In this document: piece by piece, positions 8,346-21,900 of the stretch | Layout of the letters: each line of letters begins with the position of its first letter | How positions within the stretch are numbered: the stretch's first letter is position 1 | Assembly (NCBI GenBank): GCA_016868775.1 | Contig: VGFT01000001.1 | Coordinates: forward strand, 372,001-436,000 | DNA: 64,000 bases | From: Bacteroidota bacterium | Lineage (GTDB): Bacteria > Bacteroidota > Bacteroidia > Chitinophagales > Chitinophagaceae | Reading direction: 5' to 3' | The notes under the pieces: model-generated | The model's input: the letters and a program-made list of their open reading frames with translations, nothing else | What the model was told of the DNA's origin: nothing | The model's database searches: none | Position numbers and translations under genes: made by a program

Positions 8346-11300
8346 TTATCGGAGAATGGTCACCGATCCGCTAAGGGGTTTAAATCCATTTTTTAATTGT
8401 ACGATATAATAATACGTTCCTACAGGCAAGGGCTTACCGTCTCGAGTACCATCCCAGGGCCGGGCATATCCGATCGCATAGTATACCTGCTGCCCGTAGC
8501 GATTGAACACCTCCACCGTGGCACCGGGATAATCGGCCAGGTTGGCAATATTCCAGAGATCGTGAATGCCGTCTCCGTTTGGCGAGAATACATTGGGTAC
8601 GGTTACCAATTTTAAGATCTTAACCATCATTTGGTCTGTAGCCCGACAGCCGAAATTTCCAATGGCCGTTAGCGTATAGGTTTGATCCTGCGTGGCCGTA
8701 AGCACCGGGTTGAGGACCGATGGATCGCTGAGTCCGGTCGGAGGCGACCACTGGAACGTGAGCGTCGGTGAATTGGCCGTGGCCGCCAACGTCAATTGCG
8801 TACCCTGTTGCACGACATAATTTATTCCGGCATCAATGACGGGCTGCAAGTGAACCACAACCGGAAATACAAACGGATCACTCACGCAACCAGCCGTGTT
8901 CGTAACCACCAAGGTTACATTGTAATTGCCCGGTAAGCTGTATCGTTTTGTTGGATTGGCCGTTGAGGCAGTCGTGCCGTCTCCAAAACTCCAATTCCAA
9001 TTTTGCAAGGTGCCGTTGAATGCGGAACTCGCATCGGTGAATCGATTGTCGGCACCCTGACAGAGTTCAGCCGGACTCACTGTAAAGGCCGCATTCGGTT
9101 TGCGAACAAAATTGCTCATGGACTTCACCACTTGTGCCACACATCCGGAGACAGAGGTCGCAATCAGCGTGACGGTATAATTTCCAATGTTATTATACGT
9201 ATGCGTCGGGCTGGCCTGGGTAGAGGTATTGCCATCCCCAAAACTCCATTGATACGTGAGCGGTGTGCCGCCGGGTATGGTGCTTTGATTCGTAAAAGAA
9301 ACCGTACCGCCCGGCATACAGACGGCGGTGGTAGGCAGTGCAAAGTCGGCCACCGGCAACGCATTGACATTAATCGTTTGGGTGGTGGGTAGGCTGATGC
9401 AACCATTGTTGCTGGTAGTGGTAAGTTGCACCGCATACGAACCGGCCGGTGTATAATTTACCGCGAACGGATTCCCATTTGTATTAGAAGGCGTTTGACC
9501 ATTGCCCAGATTCCAATTCCATTGCGAAATGGTTCCCGAAGAAACGGTAGCCGTAGGAGTGATCGTAACAGCTTGTCCCAAACAAACCCCTCCGCTTCCA
9601 GAAAAAGTGAACGTGGAAGTAGGTCGGGGATAAACTTGTATCGAAGAAGTAATGGCCGCCACACAACCGCCGGTGCTGGTGAAGGTGTAGGTGATGGTGT
9701 GGGTACCCGGACCCGCTACACCCGGATCGAATTGTCCAGCTGCATTCGTTCCGGGCCCGCTATATACGCCCGTTCCGGTTACTCCATTCGTTACACTGGC
9801 CGAAGCAATCGAGAAGGCAGCAGCATTCTGACAAACCGGAGTGAGCGCAGCATAACTGAGAACAGGAGTAACCTTGAACGTTGCTTGGATCGTTGTATCC
9901 TTAAAACAACCGTTCGCGGTGGTGGCCTCCAACTTGATCGTGAAGGTTCCCTCCAAATAATTGTGGGTAGGATTTTGGAGGGTGGAAGTGTTGGGATTGG
10001 AGCCGCTGGCATTGGGATCGCCGAAATTCCATAACCAGGTAGCGGATTGTCCGTCGGGAATATTTGTGGTATTCGTAAAGGCAACCGTTCCGATGGCTGG
10101 CAAACAACCGGCAGCCGGAATGGTAAAATTGGTACGGGGACGAGCATGTGCCAAGATGGTTTGCGTGATCGAATCAACACAACCCGTACCGGACGTAAAG
10201 ATGTACTTAATGGTATGCGTTCCGTAACCGGCTTGGGTGGGATTGAATTGTCCGGCCGCCGTCGTGCCTGGTCCGCTGTAGACCCCATTCCCCGTTACCC
10301 CATTGGTAACATTGGCGGTGGCAATAGAAAATGCCGGCGCATTTTCACAAACGGCATTGATCGCCGGATAGGCTAGTGCAGGTTTTAGATTGAAGGTCAG
10401 GTTTTGGGTAGTGGTATCCACACATCCATAGATGGTGGTAACCCAGAACTTGATGGAATAGGTACCTTGTTGATAATTGTGCGATGGATTTTGCAGTGTG
10501 GAGATATTCGGATTGGAGCCGCTGGCATTGGGATCGCCAAAATTCCAATTGTACGCCGAGAAGGTTTGTCCATCAGGCGTACTCGCCGTACCGGTGAATT
10601 GTACGCTGCCGGCGGGTGACAAACAACCCGATGCATTATTGGTGAAATTGACGGTGGGCTTATGGAAAACGGTTACGGTGCGCGTAATGGTATCGGAAAT
10701 ACAAGTGGCACTGGACTTGGTCACGTGATTGATCACATAGGTGCCGGCGACGGGGTAAGTGTAGGTAATGGTTGGACCGTTCGTTACCGTTTGCGTAACG
10801 CCATTGCCAAAATCCCAATACCAGGTATTGACTGCAATGGAAGCGCTCGACGTATCGGTGGCCGTAAATGCCGTTCCGACACAATGTTGGTTCGGGTTGA
10901 CTTTGAATTCCGCAGGCGGACGATCATATACAATGATCTGCTTGAGTGTATCCGAAGCGCAACCATCGGCCGTAACTACGGAAAGTCGAACATCGTTGTT
11001 ACCGGGTGGTAAGGTGCGGGTTTGGTTTTGTCCGCTAACGGAAACATTCCCCGGGAACGTCCAATTAAACGTTTGCACCGTATATCCATTGGGCGTGGGG
11101 GAGCTGCCGGTGAAATTTACCGGATCCAACGTACAGCCCGAATGCGTATAGGTAAAGTCGGCTTTGGGTTTGGCTTTTACAATGATGGCGATGGAAAGAT
11201 CTTCGCGGTTGTAGCAATTTTCAATGGTGGGATGATAGGCTTTCACCGGAATGATAAATGTATCCACGCCGTTGAATACATAGGTACCGGGCAATTCATA

Positions 11301-12977
11301 TTTATAATAGGGTACGCCGTTCACGGAAGTCGTACCGCTCAAGACCGGGTTATTCAAGATCACATCGCTATTGGGGGTGATGTTGCTGCCAAGCGAACTC
11401 AACAATACATCGAGTTTGGTTGGCTGATAGGCCATCAGTACGGACAGCTTCACGGGCGTACCCTGGCAGGTAAACAGATGGATCGGAGTGGAGGGGTCGG
11501 GCGTATTCTGTATTTGACTGAGGGCGCTGAGGTTATTGATAAGCGTACCGGCGTTGTAACCATAACTCTCCACCGATCCCAATCCGTAGGTAATGGCCGT
11601 GAAAGCGGAATCGCTGTACACGACGGCTTGGGATTGAGCGGCCGTCCACCGCTTGACCACAATGGTATATCGACTGTCCTGCGGATGAACGTAACTATGA
11701 TCGAACGTGGTGGTTCCATCGATCCGTAAAGAAGATACGCCCGGTGTGGGGATGATCAGGGTAAGGTAGTTGACTTGTATGGATTCTCGGGTATTTCGAT
11801 AGAAGCCGACGCGTTTGATGCCTTGTTCAACGGGACTAATAAAGATCATTTCCGGATCACCGAGTCCGCTACCCAAACAGTTTCCGCCGGTCATGAATTG
11901 GGCGACCATCACGGGCTTATCGGCCTCGATCACATCGGCCGTACCGCTTTCAAAGAAATAGAAGCTGTTCTGTTGCAGCGTTGTCGGGTTCAGTGTAACG
12001 CCGTTTCGTTTTACCACCGTAGTGGGGTCTTTGACCAGCACCCGATACGAATTGGTCATGAACGTGTTGGCCGCACCCGAGCGAGAAGTGGGTGCCGTTA
12101 GATATTTTTTTCCCCAAGCTTGTATGGGGAAGAGTTGTTGATTGTCGTTGTCGCCCCCACCGCTGCCGCAACTGATGGGGTTGGTGGTACGGCTACTGCC
12201 CGAGAAGGCCGCGATCGGATAACAATCGCCTTGTGCATTGGCGATGGATTTGAATCGGGTGCCGGACACTTCAAGTGAAGAAGATCCTCCGGTGGGATTG
12301 GCCCCGATGATCTGATAGATCTGTCCCTTGTTAAGGCTTACGGTAAACGGAGTACCGGCCGGACGATTCAGTCGAGTCTGTACAGAGGGCGTTACTTCCA
12401 CTACGGTGTTGTCGTGCGAAGCGATCACATACGCCCAAGAGAAACAGTTGGAAGCGTAATTCTGTCGGCTATTCACAGAGATGTATCCATATCCATATGT
12501 TTCAACGGGCATCAGCATCGTGGCGCCGGAAGAGGCGGATCCGAACGTATGTGCATAAGCAACGATGGGCACATCGCTTTGGATTTGAATGGATACATTG
12601 AAAACGCCCTCCCCCCCATTGCCACCAAAGCTGGGAGGCAGGTCGTAGAGTCGACAATCAAGTGAGCCGGACTTAGGCATGAAATTCGAGGGAATCACCG
12701 AGCCGGCAGGCACCACGTAGTTGGTGACTTGTTGGGCTGTTCGCCCACGTACGGTGACGGTAACGTTTGCGGTTTGTTCGGCGCTGAAGTAAAGCACCAT
12801 TTCCTGGGTATTGCCCTGTCCGGGTTCCATGAATTGATGATGTCCATAACCGACCCAGAACTCTTTCCCTTTATTGGAAAGATTTCCTTGGGCATGGGAC
12901 CGCCCGCTGGCGGCCAGCAGGGTGACGACCGCCAGTACGAGGATCCTCGCCTGATTCCAGTTCACGTTACGCATCAT
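8346..12977 (-). CDS. Giant secreted protein: IgGFc-binding-like domain, about seven PKD domains, type B T9SS sorting domain
   Basis: 1543-aa surface or secreted protein. A signal peptide ends at SHAQ. An IgGFc-binding-like region follows (about 35-495), opening with GKEFWVGYGHHQ and containing PVEQGIKRVGFYR and YGLGSVESYGYNAG. At least seven PKD-type repeats come next (cores WNFGDPNASG, WSFGDGN, WNWSFGDGT), interleaved with two Ig-like spacers (NGVYSGPGT). The last 90 residues, from PNVFSPNGDGIHDLW, are a gliding-motility-associated type B C-terminal domain, which directs export through the T9SS. It is the second gene of the operon, 9 nt after the 3-kb-residue neighbour whose IgGFc-like region it shares. 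Adhesion, matrix formation or gliding are plausible roles; no enzyme domain is visible. Confidence 0.85.
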   Translation of the reverse strand: MMRNVNWNQARILVLAVVTLLAASGRSHAQGNLSNKGKEFWVGYGHHQFMEPGQGNTQEMVLYFSAEQTANVTVTVRGRTAQQVTNYVVPAGSVIPSNFMPKSGSLDCRLYDLPPSFGGNGGEGVFNVSIQIQSDVPIVAYAHTFGSASSGATMLMPVETYGYGYISVNSRQNYASNCFSWAYVIASHDNTVVEVTPSVQTRLNRPAGTPFTVSLNKGQIYQIIGANPTGGSSSLEVSGTRFKSIANAQGDCYPIAAFSGSSRTTNPISCGSGGGDNDNQQLFPIQAWGKKYLTAPTSRSGAANTFMTNSYRVLVKDPTTVVKRNGVTLNPTTLQQNSFYFFESGTADVIEADKPVMVAQFMTGGNCLGSGLGDPEMIFISPVEQGIKRVGFYRNTRESIQVNYLTLIIPTPGVSSLRIDGTTTFDHSYVHPQDSRYTIVVKRWTAAQSQAVVYSDSAFTAITYGLGSVESYGYNAGTLINNLSALSQIQNTPDPSTPIHLFTCQGTPVKLSVLMAYQPTKLDVLLSSLGSNITPNSDVILNNPVLSGTTSVNGVPYYKYELPGTYVFNGVDTFIIPVKAYHPTIENCYNREDLSIAIIVKAKPKADFTYTHSGCTLDPVNFTGSSPTPNGYTVQTFNWTFPGNVSVSGQNQTRTLPPGNNDVRLSVVTADGCASDTLKQIIVYDRPPAEFKVNPNQHCVGTAFTATDTSSASIAVNTWYWDFGNGVTQTVTNGPTITYTYPVAGTYVINHVTKSSATCISDTITRTVTVFHKPTVNFTNNASGCLSPAGSVQFTGTASTPDGQTFSAYNWNFGDPNASGSNPNISTLQNPSHNYQQGTYSIKFWVTTIYGCVDTTTQNLTFNLKPALAYPAINAVCENAPAFSIATANVTNGVTGNGVYSGPGTTAAGQFNPTQAGYGTHTIKYIFTSGTGCVDSITQTILAHARPRTNFTIPAAGCLPAIGTVAFTNTTNIPDGQSATWLWNFGDPNASGSNPNTSTLQNPTHNYLEGTFTIKLEATTANGCFKDTTIQATFKVTPVLSYAALTPVCQNAAAFSIASASVTNGVTGTGVYSGPGTNAAGQFDPGVAGPGTHTITYTFTSTGGCVAAITSSIQVYPRPTSTFTFSGSGGVCLGQAVTITPTATVSSGTISQWNWNLGNGQTPSNTNGNPFAVNYTPAGSYAVQLTTTSNNGCISLPTTQTINVNALPVADFALPTTAVCMPGGTVSFTNQSTIPGGTPLTYQWSFGDGNTSTQASPTHTYNNIGNYTVTLIATSVSGCVAQVVKSMSNFVRKPNAAFTVSPAELCQGADNRFTDASSAFNGTLQNWNWSFGDGTTASTANPTKRYSLPGNYNVTLVVTNTAGCVSDPFVFPVVVHLQPVIDAGINYVVQQGTQLTLAATANSPTLTFQWSPPTGLSDPSVLNPVLTATQDQTYTLTAIGNFGCRATDQMMVKILKLVTVPNVFSPNGDGIHDLWNIANLADYPGATVEVFNRYGQQVYYAIGYARPWDGTRDGKPLPVGTYYYIVQLKNGFKPLSGSVTILR

Positions 12978-12986
12978 ATTTTATCC

Positions 12987-15900
12987 TCACCTCACCAGAT
13001 TCACGGAGCCTTTGCGTTGAACGCGTTCTCCGTTGCGCAGCAAGATGTCACATACATAGATATAAACACCGGAAGGTTGTGGTTGCCCCTTGTGGGTACC
13101 ATCCCATGCCAATGCCTGATTGGTTGATTCAAAGATTTTCTCACCCCATTGATTGTACACGGTGAACCGCATGCTGCGGATCACGTTGCTGTATACTTTC
13201 AACACATCGTTCAAGCCGTCGTTATTTGGCGTGAAGCTGTTGGGGATATAGATCTGGTCGGTCACGGTTTGTCCCGTTTCCGGTGCCGAAACAGCCGGGA
13301 TACATCCTCCGTTCGCCCGTACGCGCAGCGTTACAGAAGTACCTAAGGGCAGCCCGGTGAGGGTGTGGGTGAGACCCAAACTTCCGGATGAAGGTGTATT
13401 CCAAGTAGCACCATTATCGATCGAAACCTGATAGGAGGCGGCTCCCGCAACTGCATTCCAACGCCAAGTGATGCTATTGGTGCTGACGGAATCTACCACG
13501 GCGATCGGTGCCACAAGGTTGGGCAGTATGTTGGCATAGGCGCGGTCGCGCGTAGCACTTGGACAGCCATTGATCACGGCTTCGGCCCATACAGACGTGA
13601 GCGCTGTAACGTTGTTCAGCACAAAGGTGGTGCCGGTACCCAGCAGGGTTCCGCCCGTAGCGGCATTGTACCAATTGTAGACGCCTCCGGCCACCGGGTT
13701 TTGGATCGTGAAGGTTGCATTGGCTCCGATACAGACATAAACAGTATCCTGCAAAATGTTAATCGTCGGTCGCGGATTGACCGTAACCGGTTTTGTGGTA
13801 TCGCCGATACATCCATCGGATGCCACCGCACGCAAGCGAACGTTATACGTACCCGGAGCCGCAAAGGTGTACTGCGGATTTTGCAATACAGAAGTTCCGT
13901 TCGTGGGCGGATCATTGAAGTTCCATTGCCAAGAAGTAACCGATACGTTATTGCTCGGTACACAGGTTCCGTTGAATTGGAACGGCGTACCCAAACACCC
14001 GTTGCCCGTTACCGTGAAGTTGGTAAGAGGTGCAGCGATCACATTAATGCTCAGGTTTACTTCTACGGAACCATCGCAACCTTCCAGACTGGGATCGTAT
14101 ACCTTGATGGGAATGGTATAGGTGCCAGTCTGACTGAAAGTATACTGCTGCGGCAGCGTATAGATATAAAATTTACGTCCGTTCACCACCACCGAGTCGA
14201 TCGGCACGGGATTATTCTGCGTCACGTTCGCATTGGGCGTCAGATTCGGAATGCCATTGAGTTGCCATTCGAGTTTGGTGGGACGAAGAGAGATCTGAAT
14301 GGTCATTCTAAACGGCGTTCCTTTACAGGTATAGGAGCTGGTAGCCCCGGTATTGAATACGTTGTTGAACGCAGGTAAGGCGCTCAGGTTCTTAACCAGC
14401 GTACCCGCATTATATCCATAACTCTCTACCGATCCCAATCCGTAGGTGATCGCGTTGAAGGCACTGTCGCATTGAATGGCATGCTGACCCGCCGCTGCCC
14501 CCAAATTATGCCGGACGCAACTATAGCCTGGTAAGTTGGGATGTGCGAACACATCGGTAAAGGCACTTCCGCCATCGATCCGCAATGAAGCCAAGCCGGC
14601 CGTGGACAATACCACGTTGATATAATTCGACGTGATCGCAGACTGATCGGTTGAGTAGAATACGGCTCTTTTGATCCCTTGCTCAATAGGGCTGATGTAC
14701 ATCACCTCGGGGTCGCCGTTACCGGTGGGCGCTGCCAAGCCCGGACAATCGCCTCCGCTGGTAGAAAGCATGTACTGCGCCACCATCACGGGCTTATCCG
14801 ACTCAATATAACTGGCCGTACTGGCACCGGTGCCTGCGGTGATCCCGAATTCATAATAGTTGCCCGGAACAACCAAAGTGGCTGGATTGATAACGACTCC
14901 ATTGCGACGAACAACGGTGGTAGGGTCTTTTACCATCACACGCCACTTGTTGGAATTGTATTGAGTGTTGGAGCCGGAGTTGGCGGTACCAAAGGTTAAA
15001 TACTTGGTACCCCAGGCCTGGTTCGGGAATACTTGCTGAATGAAGTTGTCGCCGTTTGAAATATAACAGATCGCGGTACGACTGCTTCCGGAGAATACGG
15101 CGATCGGGTAACACTTGCCGCTGGCATTGGGAATCGATTTCACCCGACTGCCCGACATATCTGTACCGGTAGAACCGGTAACCGTACCCATCACTTGATA
15201 AACTTGTCCACGGTTCATGTACAACTGGAACGGAACACCAGCCGGACGTCCGCTCTTCGTGGCAACGGCCGGGGTGATCTCTACCAGGGTACTGTCGCGA
15301 TCGGCGATCACGGTGAACCATGAATAGGTGTTAGATGAATAATATTGACTTGAATTGAGCGTAGTGTATTCATATCCCCAAGCACCCGTCGGCAACAACA
15401 ATCCCGCACCCGAAGTAGCACCATCTAAGATATGTGCATACGCTACGATCGGTTTATCGCTCTCAATGCTGATACCGCGGTTGTACAAGCCTTCGTCGGG
15501 GAGACGGGCATCGACCAATCCGTTTTCCGGCATCACGTCACTCACCCGAACCGTATTGGCCGGGATCGCATACGTGCGCACCCAGTTGGTACCATTTACT
15601 TTGACCGTAACATTCGCAGAATCTTCTGCGCTCAAATACAAGACCATGTCCTGTGTGTTTGAGTAGTCCATACTGTAGTGGTGCCCATATCCAACCCAGA
15701 AACGACGACCACGGTTGGAAGTATCGAGTGTGAACGTGGGCGGTGCCGGAGGCGGCGGTGCTTGTCCGTCTGTCATGCCCGTAAACTTGCCCAAATAACT
15801 CAGGTTGCCCTCTGTGATCACATTCATCAATTCATCAACCGAACTGTTGGAAGACACGAACCAAGTACCCGCTGGAATGGTACGTCCCATTTTCACGGTA

Positions 15901-18900
15901 TTTTCTTGCGGGATGTTCCGCATCCAAGGATCGATGTAATACTGACGATTCGTAAAGGCAGTGGGCGTGCTTCCGGTGATGGCCACATCCGTATAATAAT
16001 ACATTGAGGCCTGACCAGTTGCCAGTCCGGGCGGAATCACTCCGGAATAACGACGCACATTCACCCCACTCGGAACCGTTGTTCCCCAAGTGATCTTTTG
16101 CACCGTATCGGTACCAAACATATAATGCTGCGTGATGCCCGGAGCCGGGGCAGCCGGTGTGGCTGGAAGTACCGGTGGAGTTACGGTGGGTAAGAATTCA
16201 TACGCACCCAGATCGGGTACACCGGTGGTAAGCGTGGTGGGGCGAGCCGCACCATTGATATCGGTCGCGTTATCGGAGATCTGTTCTCCGCGCCCATGCA
16301 TGGCCCATACATCCGGATTGTTCACATCGGGCTGCAATTCATCCCCCGTGGAGAACGCGGGTGTATACACGATGGAATTATAATCCCAGTTCTGCGCGTT
16401 GCGCCAATCCTGCAACGTGGCATATCCGGTGGTGCCGAAATTGATCAGGGTTGCGCCGTTCGACTTGAACATGTTGTAGTCGGAATAGATCGCGGATACA
16501 TTCACGTAGTAAGCCGCACGTCCGCCACCGGAGTTATAGAAAATGTTATTCCGAATATTCGATACGCCGGCCGTGATGGTGCTGTGGCTGAAGTAGGCAG
16601 CCACATTCGTAGTGCCGGTTGATGCAGCACTGTTCTGCACCGTGTTGTTGTAATACTTGATGCCACCATTGCCCCCTGTACCATACAATCCATAGGAGGT
16701 GGCCCCGGTGGTTCCAACATTGATCGCGTTGTTGCGGGTGAAATTCCCTTGCATGGTAATCAAATACATTCCGTAGACCGTGCCGGCTTGTATATTCTTC
16801 AGAATCACTTTGTTGTTGGAAACACTTCCGGTATATTGATTGGAGCCACAACCGGTTGCATAAATACCATAGGAGGTTTGAGTGGTGGCACCCCCCATTA
16901 CTTTATTACCATTGACCTGATAGGCGGAGTCTAGATTGTTCGCATATACGCCGTAACCAATGGCAGTACGGGTATCCAATAACGTCACTTCGTTTTTGCT
17001 GACAGAAGTATAGTTGCTATTCGCTACATAAACCCCGTTGTTGTTGAAACCGGAAACAATATTGCTGTCGATGCTATTGTAGGCGGTAACAAGTGTAGCT
17101 GAAGTGCCGGAGAAATAAATACCCTGAGCGCCACCGATCACGGTGTTGCCCTTGATGGTATTGTTCGTACCCACCAGGCTACCAAAGATACCGGCCACGG
17201 TAGTGACGGTTCCGGTATTGGCAGGAGCGATCACGCGACAATTCAGTACGCTGTCAAACGAAGCTATTCCGGCAAATTCAATCGCGCGACCATTCGTGGT
17301 ATTGGTCGCCGTTACCGTAATGCTGCGGAACGTGATGTATTGGGCGCTATCTAACTCCAACACATAGTTGCTGGCAGCAGCCGTAGCATCGTACGTCAGG
17401 TTCACAGACGCTACGTTGCCATTGGCGCTTTGGAAGGTTACGCGGCTGGTGGGCGAGGTGCCGGTGATGCGACGAATACGTACCTGTTCGGTATAGGTAC
17501 CCGGGGCGACGTTGAACGTAACCGGACCACCAATACCGCAATCCATCACCGCAACCGCTTCCGCGAAGGAGTTGAAGTTGACACCAGTGGGATAGTTCGT
17601 GGGTTGTGTGTTGTTGATTGTATACACTCCCGGAGGGAACGGTGGGTTCATGGTTACCTGTACCGCAGTGGAGTTAGCGGTTTGTCCGCTACACGTAACC
17701 ACGCAACGATACCAAAGTGTACCACTTGCCTGTATGATGGTATCAGCAAACAATAAGGGCCCGCCGAGGTTGGTCCACGGACCCGCAGAAGAAGTAGAGA
17801 ATTGCCATTGGAAGGTTTGTCCGGCTCCGGCGGTGTTGGCACTCAGATCCAGCCGAATGGGTGTGCCGATACACATACCAACATTCGGAGTGGCCGTAGC
17901 ATTGCCGGCAGTGGGTGGAGTGATACAGTTTGGTACCGCAAACTCCCACGCACCGATATCCGGGGTTGTGGTACTGCGAGCGGCATTGATAATATCTGTT
18001 GTAATGCCTACCGGCGTACCCTTATTATCCATAGCTACGCTTCTGGGCTTGTAATCCCCTGTGGGCGGATCGGTATAGAATGGGTTCAAGGTAACCGAGT
18101 TGGCGTCTTGCGAACTGGTCGCTTGCCAAGCAGCAAGCGTAGTACGGTTGACCCCATTGTATCCGACGTGCGACTGGGGACCAGTGAGATAGAAATTATT
18201 GTGATTCGAAACAAACGTCGTACCCGTCGTAGAAAAGTACATACCGAATTTGGTTCCTTGTCCGCCCCGTGCGATAGAGATCAGGTTGTTTTTGTATTCC
18301 AATCCGGCCGCTACCGTAACTTGGTAAAAGGCAAAGGCGCTGCTGGTCGTAGAGGCCGTTGCATCGTCGAAGCTGATGGTATTATGATAACACCAGGCAT
18401 TGTCGGAGCTGCTGTTGTATACACCATAGATCGCACCAGCCGATCGAATGTCATAAATAGCGTTGTTGCTGATCACATTCTCCAATCCGCCCAAGGCATC
18501 GACAGAAGTAAGATACACGCCATAGAAACCGGCGGTGGCGCCGGGATCGGCACCAAAGGGATTGAAGATCCGGTTTTTGTTGATGTTCACTTTCACGTTC
18601 AGCGAACTCAGATACACGCCGTAGAATGTGGTGGGGGTGGCGCGGGTGGGACGCGTAAAGCGATTTGATTCGATCTGGGTGTTGAAGTTGCCCAGCAAAT
18701 ACATACCATAGAGATAGAATTCGCGAATCGTATTGTCAATGACCTTGTTATTGCCAACAGAGTTGGTGGTGCTTCCCACCAGTGTGATTCCATAGTAACC
18801 ACCCGTGATGGTATTTTTTTCAAAAATGTTTCCGTCGCTCTCATTCAGTCCGGAGGTGGTCGGCGTATCTCCGGCACTGTTCACGATCCCCGCGAAATTG

Positions 18901-21900
18901 GTAGAGGTAGAGGTCGTGTTCAGGGTAATGGTGCACTTACGAACAATATTGGAATCGGCCCCATTGGTAAGGTGGAAACCATATCCAAATTCGCTGGTGG
19001 TACTTCCTTGAGGCACCACATTCAAACTATCAAAAATGAAATAGTCGGTACCGCTGAGTTTGAAGACCGCACGCTGCGAAGTATTGGTCGACAAGAAGGT
19101 GATGGTCTCGCCATTCCCATTGAACGTAACGGTGTTGGTGGCTGAGGTTCCTTGTACATATGACATGTTCACTTGTTCGTTGTAGGGACCAGAACCAGAC
19201 ACTACATTGAATACGATCGGACCCGTGATACCACAACGCAGTGCCGCATAAGCCGCATTGAAACTGTTGTAGTTGGCACCGGCCGTAGGCTGCAAGCGAT
19301 TGATGGTATAGGTACCGGCCGGGAACAAGGCATTCACCAATACTTGTACTGGTGTGGAGAAGGTTGTACTTCCCGAACACGTAACGGCGCAACGATAATA
19401 CAGGGTGGTAGTGGGATTCAGGTTGTAGTTCGGGTTGTTTTGAGAGCCGCCGATATTGGTCCACGGACCAGCCAAACTCGTAGCCGATTGCCATTGATAG
19501 GTTTGTCCCGTTCCGTAGGAGTTATTGAGAAGCCCCAACGTAATCGGTTCATTCGGACAGATCGGTGCACTCACGCTCGATGTGGCATCACCCGGTGTTG
19601 GAGGAGTGGTACAGGCCGGTACGGCAAACTCCCAAGCACCGATATCGGGTGTAGTAGTACTGCGAGCAGCACCTACTACGTCGTTGGTAACACCTACCGG
19701 TGAACCCAGATCGTTGAGGGCCGGAGCCGTCGGTTTCAGGTTGGCAAGCGCAAAATTCAAATAAGAAGGATCAATGGTTACGGAGTTGGCGTCTTGTGTA
19801 GAGGCCGCTTGCCAGTTGGCCAACGTAGCTTGGTTGGCCGTTCCCCAAACACCGAAGTTGATGTTAGCGGCAGGCGTGAAATAAATGTCGTTGTTATTCG
19901 AAGCGATCACACTGGCCGTTGCGGCGAGGTGAATACCGGCACGAGCGGTACCACCTCCCCGGTTCAGGGTGATCAAGTTGTTTTTGAATTCAATACCGGC
20001 GGCCACGGTGGTTTGATAGAACCCACGTGTCAGCTCGGCCGCAACAGCCGCACTGTTGGCATCATCAAAAGAGATGGTATTGTGGTAGTAAAAAACGTTG
20101 TCAGAACTTACGTTATAGATGCCATAAAGAGATCCATTGCTTTTTATGTCGTAGATGACGTTGTTGGTGACGCGGTTCTCCAAACCGGCCAATGCATCCA
20201 CCCCGGTGAAATAAATACCATATGCATCGTTGGCGGTGGTTATGACAGCATCATACAAACTGTGGATGTAGTTTCCGTTGATCTTGGCATTGGTGCTGAG
20301 TCCCGTGAAATAGATCGCATACACGGAGGTGGAGCTGGTGGTGCGGGTGGGGCGACTCAGATCGTTTCCATGGATTAAAGAATTAAAGGTTCCATTCATA
20401 TAGAATCCGCTGAAATAGAACTCTTGTACTTTATTTCGAAGGAACTGATTGTTCTGGTTGGCGACCGTACTGCTGCCCACATTGGTGACAGAATAATACC
20501 CACCGGTGATCGTATTGTCACTAAAAATATTTCCATCGCAATTGGCACTGCCGGTGGTAGTGGCCGAAGTAGCACTGGAGTTGATCACCACCGGTACGAA
20601 GTTGGTGCTAGTCGATACGGCATTGGATTCTATCGTACACTTACGGAACGTATTGGAATCGGCATCGTTGATCAGGTGCACGGTAAATCCATATTCGGTG
20701 GTTGCCGAACCGGTGGCCGTGATCTGCAAGCTGTCGAATATAAAATGATCGGCCCCGTTCAATTTGATGACAGCGCGTTCGTTGGTGTTGGTGGAGTTGA
20801 ACCGAAGCTGACGACCATTTCCGTTGAAGGTTATCTTGTTGGTAGCGGATGCGCCGAATACGGGTGTGATGATCAGTTGCTCGGTATACGGACCGGAAGC
20901 GGGATTGACGTTGAAGGTAACCGGGCCATTAATACCGCACTTGATATAGTTATACGCATCGTTGAAGCTCGTGAAGTTGGTGCCACCAGTGGGTTGCGCG
21001 CTGTTGATTGTAAAGGTGCCGGAAACCAATCCGGGCGTAGTTACCAAAACCGAAGCGCTGTTAGCAGATTGACTGCTGTTGGAACAAGTGACCACACACC
21101 GATAATAGGTGTTTACTGTTTGGGTGGCGGTATAGAAAGAAGAGGTGGCACCGTTGATGTTGATCCACGTGGTGTTGTTAGGCGACGATTGCCATTGATA
21201 AGAAATGCCGCTGGCAATGGTTTGTCCGCTTAACGTAAGGCTGATGTTTTGTCCGGCACAAGCGAAGATGGGACTAGCCGCCGCGGTTCCGGCCGTAGGC
21301 GCACCGGTACATGCCGTTGCGGGTGTCCAGGCAAAGGTGATATTGGGACGAGTAGTGGCTGTACCATTCTCGGCGGCGGTAGTGGTTCCACAAAGACTAT
21401 TAAGGTCATCGGCACGATAGGTATGTGAACCATTAAAGGCAAGTCCGGTTGTCCACGGAATCACCGGATTCTCCGTCCAGAAGACTGCAGTAGTCGACGC
21501 CGGATCTCCATTACATACTTCGATCATTATATTATCAGAACCATTCCAGTTGAACGTAGCAGGCAACACAAAGGTGTTGATGCCGGTTACGGGTTGATAG
21601 TTGGTGGCTACCGTTGACACGGTGGCGCCGGAGAAAGCATCCCATCCGGCTGCGCCGGCCAACAATGTTGTAGCGGTTGTATGCCCGATGCGAATCTGGA
21701 AACCTTCCACTACGCCGGTGGTGCCCACAGAGATCACGTTGAATTTAATGGCCGTGATCAGTCCAGGCCCCATACCCGCAGCCGTTAATTCCGAGGCGCG
21801 ATATAAATACTGCGCTCGTTGGCCTTCGTAAAAATCCTGCAGGGGACAAGGATACGCGGTGGTACCGTTTCCTACGGTACCGGTGCCAATGTTGACATCC

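Noticed and set aside
20424-21233. Long plus-strand ORFs (up to 288 aa) opposite the giant T9SS genes
   Set aside because: Gly/Arg/Ile-rich low-sense translations, no family features, fully antisense to well-supported repeat-domain genes.
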